From: Mactromeris polynyma
Lineage: Eukaryota > Mollusca > Bivalvia > Venerida > Mactridae
Length of the DNA stretch: 64,000 bases
Direction of reading: 5' to 3'
Assembly (NCBI GenBank): GCA_032209605.1
Contig: JASFXZ010000001.1
Location: forward strand, 6,138,001 to 6,202,000
Shown: positions 62,497-64,000 of the stretch, piece after piece
How positions within the stretch are numbered: the stretch's first letter is position 1
How the letters are laid out: every line of letters starts with the position of its first letter
The notes under the pieces: generated by a model
What the model saw: only the letters and a program-made list of their open reading frames with translations
The model's database searches: none
What the model was told of the DNA's origin: nothing
Position numbers and translations under genes: made by a program

Positions 62497-62928
62497 TACC
62501 TCAACATGAAGCCCCTTGATGACTATACTTCAACATGAAGCCCCTTGATGACTATACTTCAACATGAACCCCCTTGATGACTATACTTCAACATGAAGCC
62601 CCTTGATGACTATACTTCAACATGAAGCCCCTTGATGACTATACTTCAACATGAACCCTCTTGATGACTATACTTCAACATGAAGTCCCTTGATGACTAT
62701 ACTTCAACATGAAGTCCCTTGATGACTATACTTCAACATGAAGTCCCTTGATGACTATACTTCAACATGAACCCCCTTGATGACTATACTCCAACATGAA
62801 CCCCCTTGATGACTATACTTCAACATGAACCCCCTTGATGACTATACTTCAACATGAACCCCCTTGATGACTATACTTCAACATGAAGTCCCTTGATGAC
62901 TATACTTCAACATGAAGTCCCTTGATGA
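62497..62928. repeat. Minisatellite, 29-bp unit, about 15 copies
   Basis: The unit is 'caacatgaagccccttgatg' then 'actatactt'. Three subtypes occur (aagcccc, aaccccc, aagtccc) in runs, which indicates local duplication. Confidence 0.97.
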
Positions 62929-63510
62929 GTTAAATGTGGTGTCTGCACATAAAACGTAAGTCAAACATTCTGTTACACAAAGTCTACGGGAGTTACACAA
63001 AATACAAGTTTAATACAAATTGAATCATATCGTCACACAGGTTCACCACAAATATACAATATTCGTGTGAGACGTCCGACATTTCATTTCAAATAATACA
63101 TAGTTTCGAATAGCCCGTTTCAATTCGACGTGCCTAAGAGATGCATCGAGAGCTGATATTTATTTCGAATGATACCGAGTATTCGGATAGAAGGTTGTCG
63201 AGTAAACGAGGTACGACTGTATATTCAGAAGAAAGATGCACGTTCATGTATATATGCATCTTACATAAAGTCCTGGGATGCATGTGACAATACCGCCTAC
63301 GTTATTGACTCTAATCTATTTATCCAGGCAAGTGAATTCTGCAGTAGAAATTTATAAATGTTGGTGTTTGGTTATTCCGTCCGGTAATGTTTTCTTAACT
63401 ACGTGAAATAGTAGCAAGTAGAGAGCAGCAACATACCACAGAGACGTATGCTCCAGATAGATCAAGAACTTACAGCAAGGTAAGTGTAACGGGTACATCT
63501 ACCCACGGTC
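62929..63510. other. Non-coding stretch
   Basis: A 62-codon plus frame (63169-63357) has no recognised content. Otherwise it is 3' flank of the gene that enters from the right edge. Confidence 0.45.
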
Positions 63511-63516
63511 TTTATT
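63511..63516 (-). terminator. Candidate polyadenylation hexamer for the right-edge gene
   Basis: 'tttatt' on plus is AATAAA on minus, about 87 nt past the TGA stop at 63603-63605. Confidence 0.35.
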
Positions 63517-63602
63517 TCTTATACGTAATATAAGACTAAAACATGAGAAATAAATAACATTGTATCGATGCGTAAAACTACCATTATAATTTATGTCACT
63601 CG

Positions 63603-64000
63603 TCAAAAATTATGTTTATCCTCGAGACATTTGAGTAAACGATGATAAAATGCATCCTTTATTATTTCGTATGCAATAAATTCATGAGAGCGTAAATTCC
63701 TCCAGCATTCTAAATCAGGAATGTGTAAGCTAGTACCATAATAGTCATATAAAGTTGTGTATTCATTTATCGTATTAATTATTTTCATATGGTTGACAAC
63801 ATATCGTTTGTTTGTGGTTGCGCGAAGTTTAGTTTTTGATACATCGAACATGCACAGAATCAAAAACGCGTTGATCATTTGTGATATGTTTATGAAAGCT
63901 TTGTCGAGCATGTGTTGGTAAATATGGAAAAATAATGTCGGTGTTGAGAAAGCCCATCCAAGGTTACAAAACATATCAGAGAGTAAACATTCAACAGTCC
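63603..64000 (-). CDS. C-terminal part of an unrecognised protein, running off the window
   Basis: The minus frame is open from the window edge to the TGA at 63603 (about 131 codons) and continues upstream of its first internal ATG (63974) as ...TVECLLSD, so this is a 3' exon or the end of an intronless gene. The translation has mixed composition, is probably alpha-helical, and has tryptophan and cysteine at a believable rate (GWAFSTPTLFFHIYQHML; LECWRNLRSHEFIAYEI). That is unlike the hydrophobic strings of chance frames here. No domain is recognised. The missing upstream part is needed to name it. Confidence 0.5.
   Translation of the reverse strand, partial: TVECLLSDMFCNLGWAFSTPTLFFHIYQHMLDKAFINISQMINAFLILCMFDVSKTKLRATTNKRYVVNHMKIINTINEYTTLYDYYGTSLHIPDLECWRNLRSHEFIAYEIIKDAFYHRLLKCLEDKHNF

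Overview
This is a eukaryotic, AT-rich, gene-poor window, most likely from a marine bivalve mollusc. No dense operon-like coding is present. The window carries several interspersed repeat families that I recognise from bivalve genomes. These are the 'acaagagggtcatggtggccc' type element with TGACCT-rich internal units and a terminal hairpin (255-832), two 'acaagaga...tgaccttgacctt' elements (33016-33300, 49203-49386), a tRNA-derived SINE-like element ending in a 'gacgtaaaacccaac' type tail (4010-4345), and three copies of a 'gaggtggtctta' element (18154, 25738, 60965). The species assignment is an inference from these families, not a database result.

Layout: at least 27 separate minisatellite arrays (units of 15 to 108 bp, 3 to about 78 copies) fill, by hand estimate, about 22 kb or one third of the window. 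The largest is a 59-bp array of about 3.5 kb (56456-59935), which contains a 944-bp (16-monomer) higher-order duplication. Most long open frames in the window are by-products of arrays whose unit length is a multiple of three (15, 45, 48 bp) or whose unit lacks stops; I do not call them genes.

One gene is convincing. On the minus strand, exon 1 (41740-41714) and exon 2 (40257-39397) join in phase 0 across a 1456-bp GT-AG intron. The product is a 295-residue secreted precursor with a signal peptide, an acidic propeptide, two furin-type basic sites and a seven-cysteine C-terminal domain resembling the insect Trunk/PTTH (prothoracicotropic hormone) cystine-knot ligands. A TATA box (42156-42163) and a polyadenylation hexamer (39370-39375) bracket it. 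A second probable gene enters from the right edge on the minus strand: the last about 130 codons of an unrecognised protein, ending at 63603. Two further small frames (9269-9457, 50832-51155) are weak candidates.

No transposase or reverse transcriptase coding sequence, rRNA, intact tRNA or CRISPR array was seen. The rest is AT-rich intergenic or intronic sequence.
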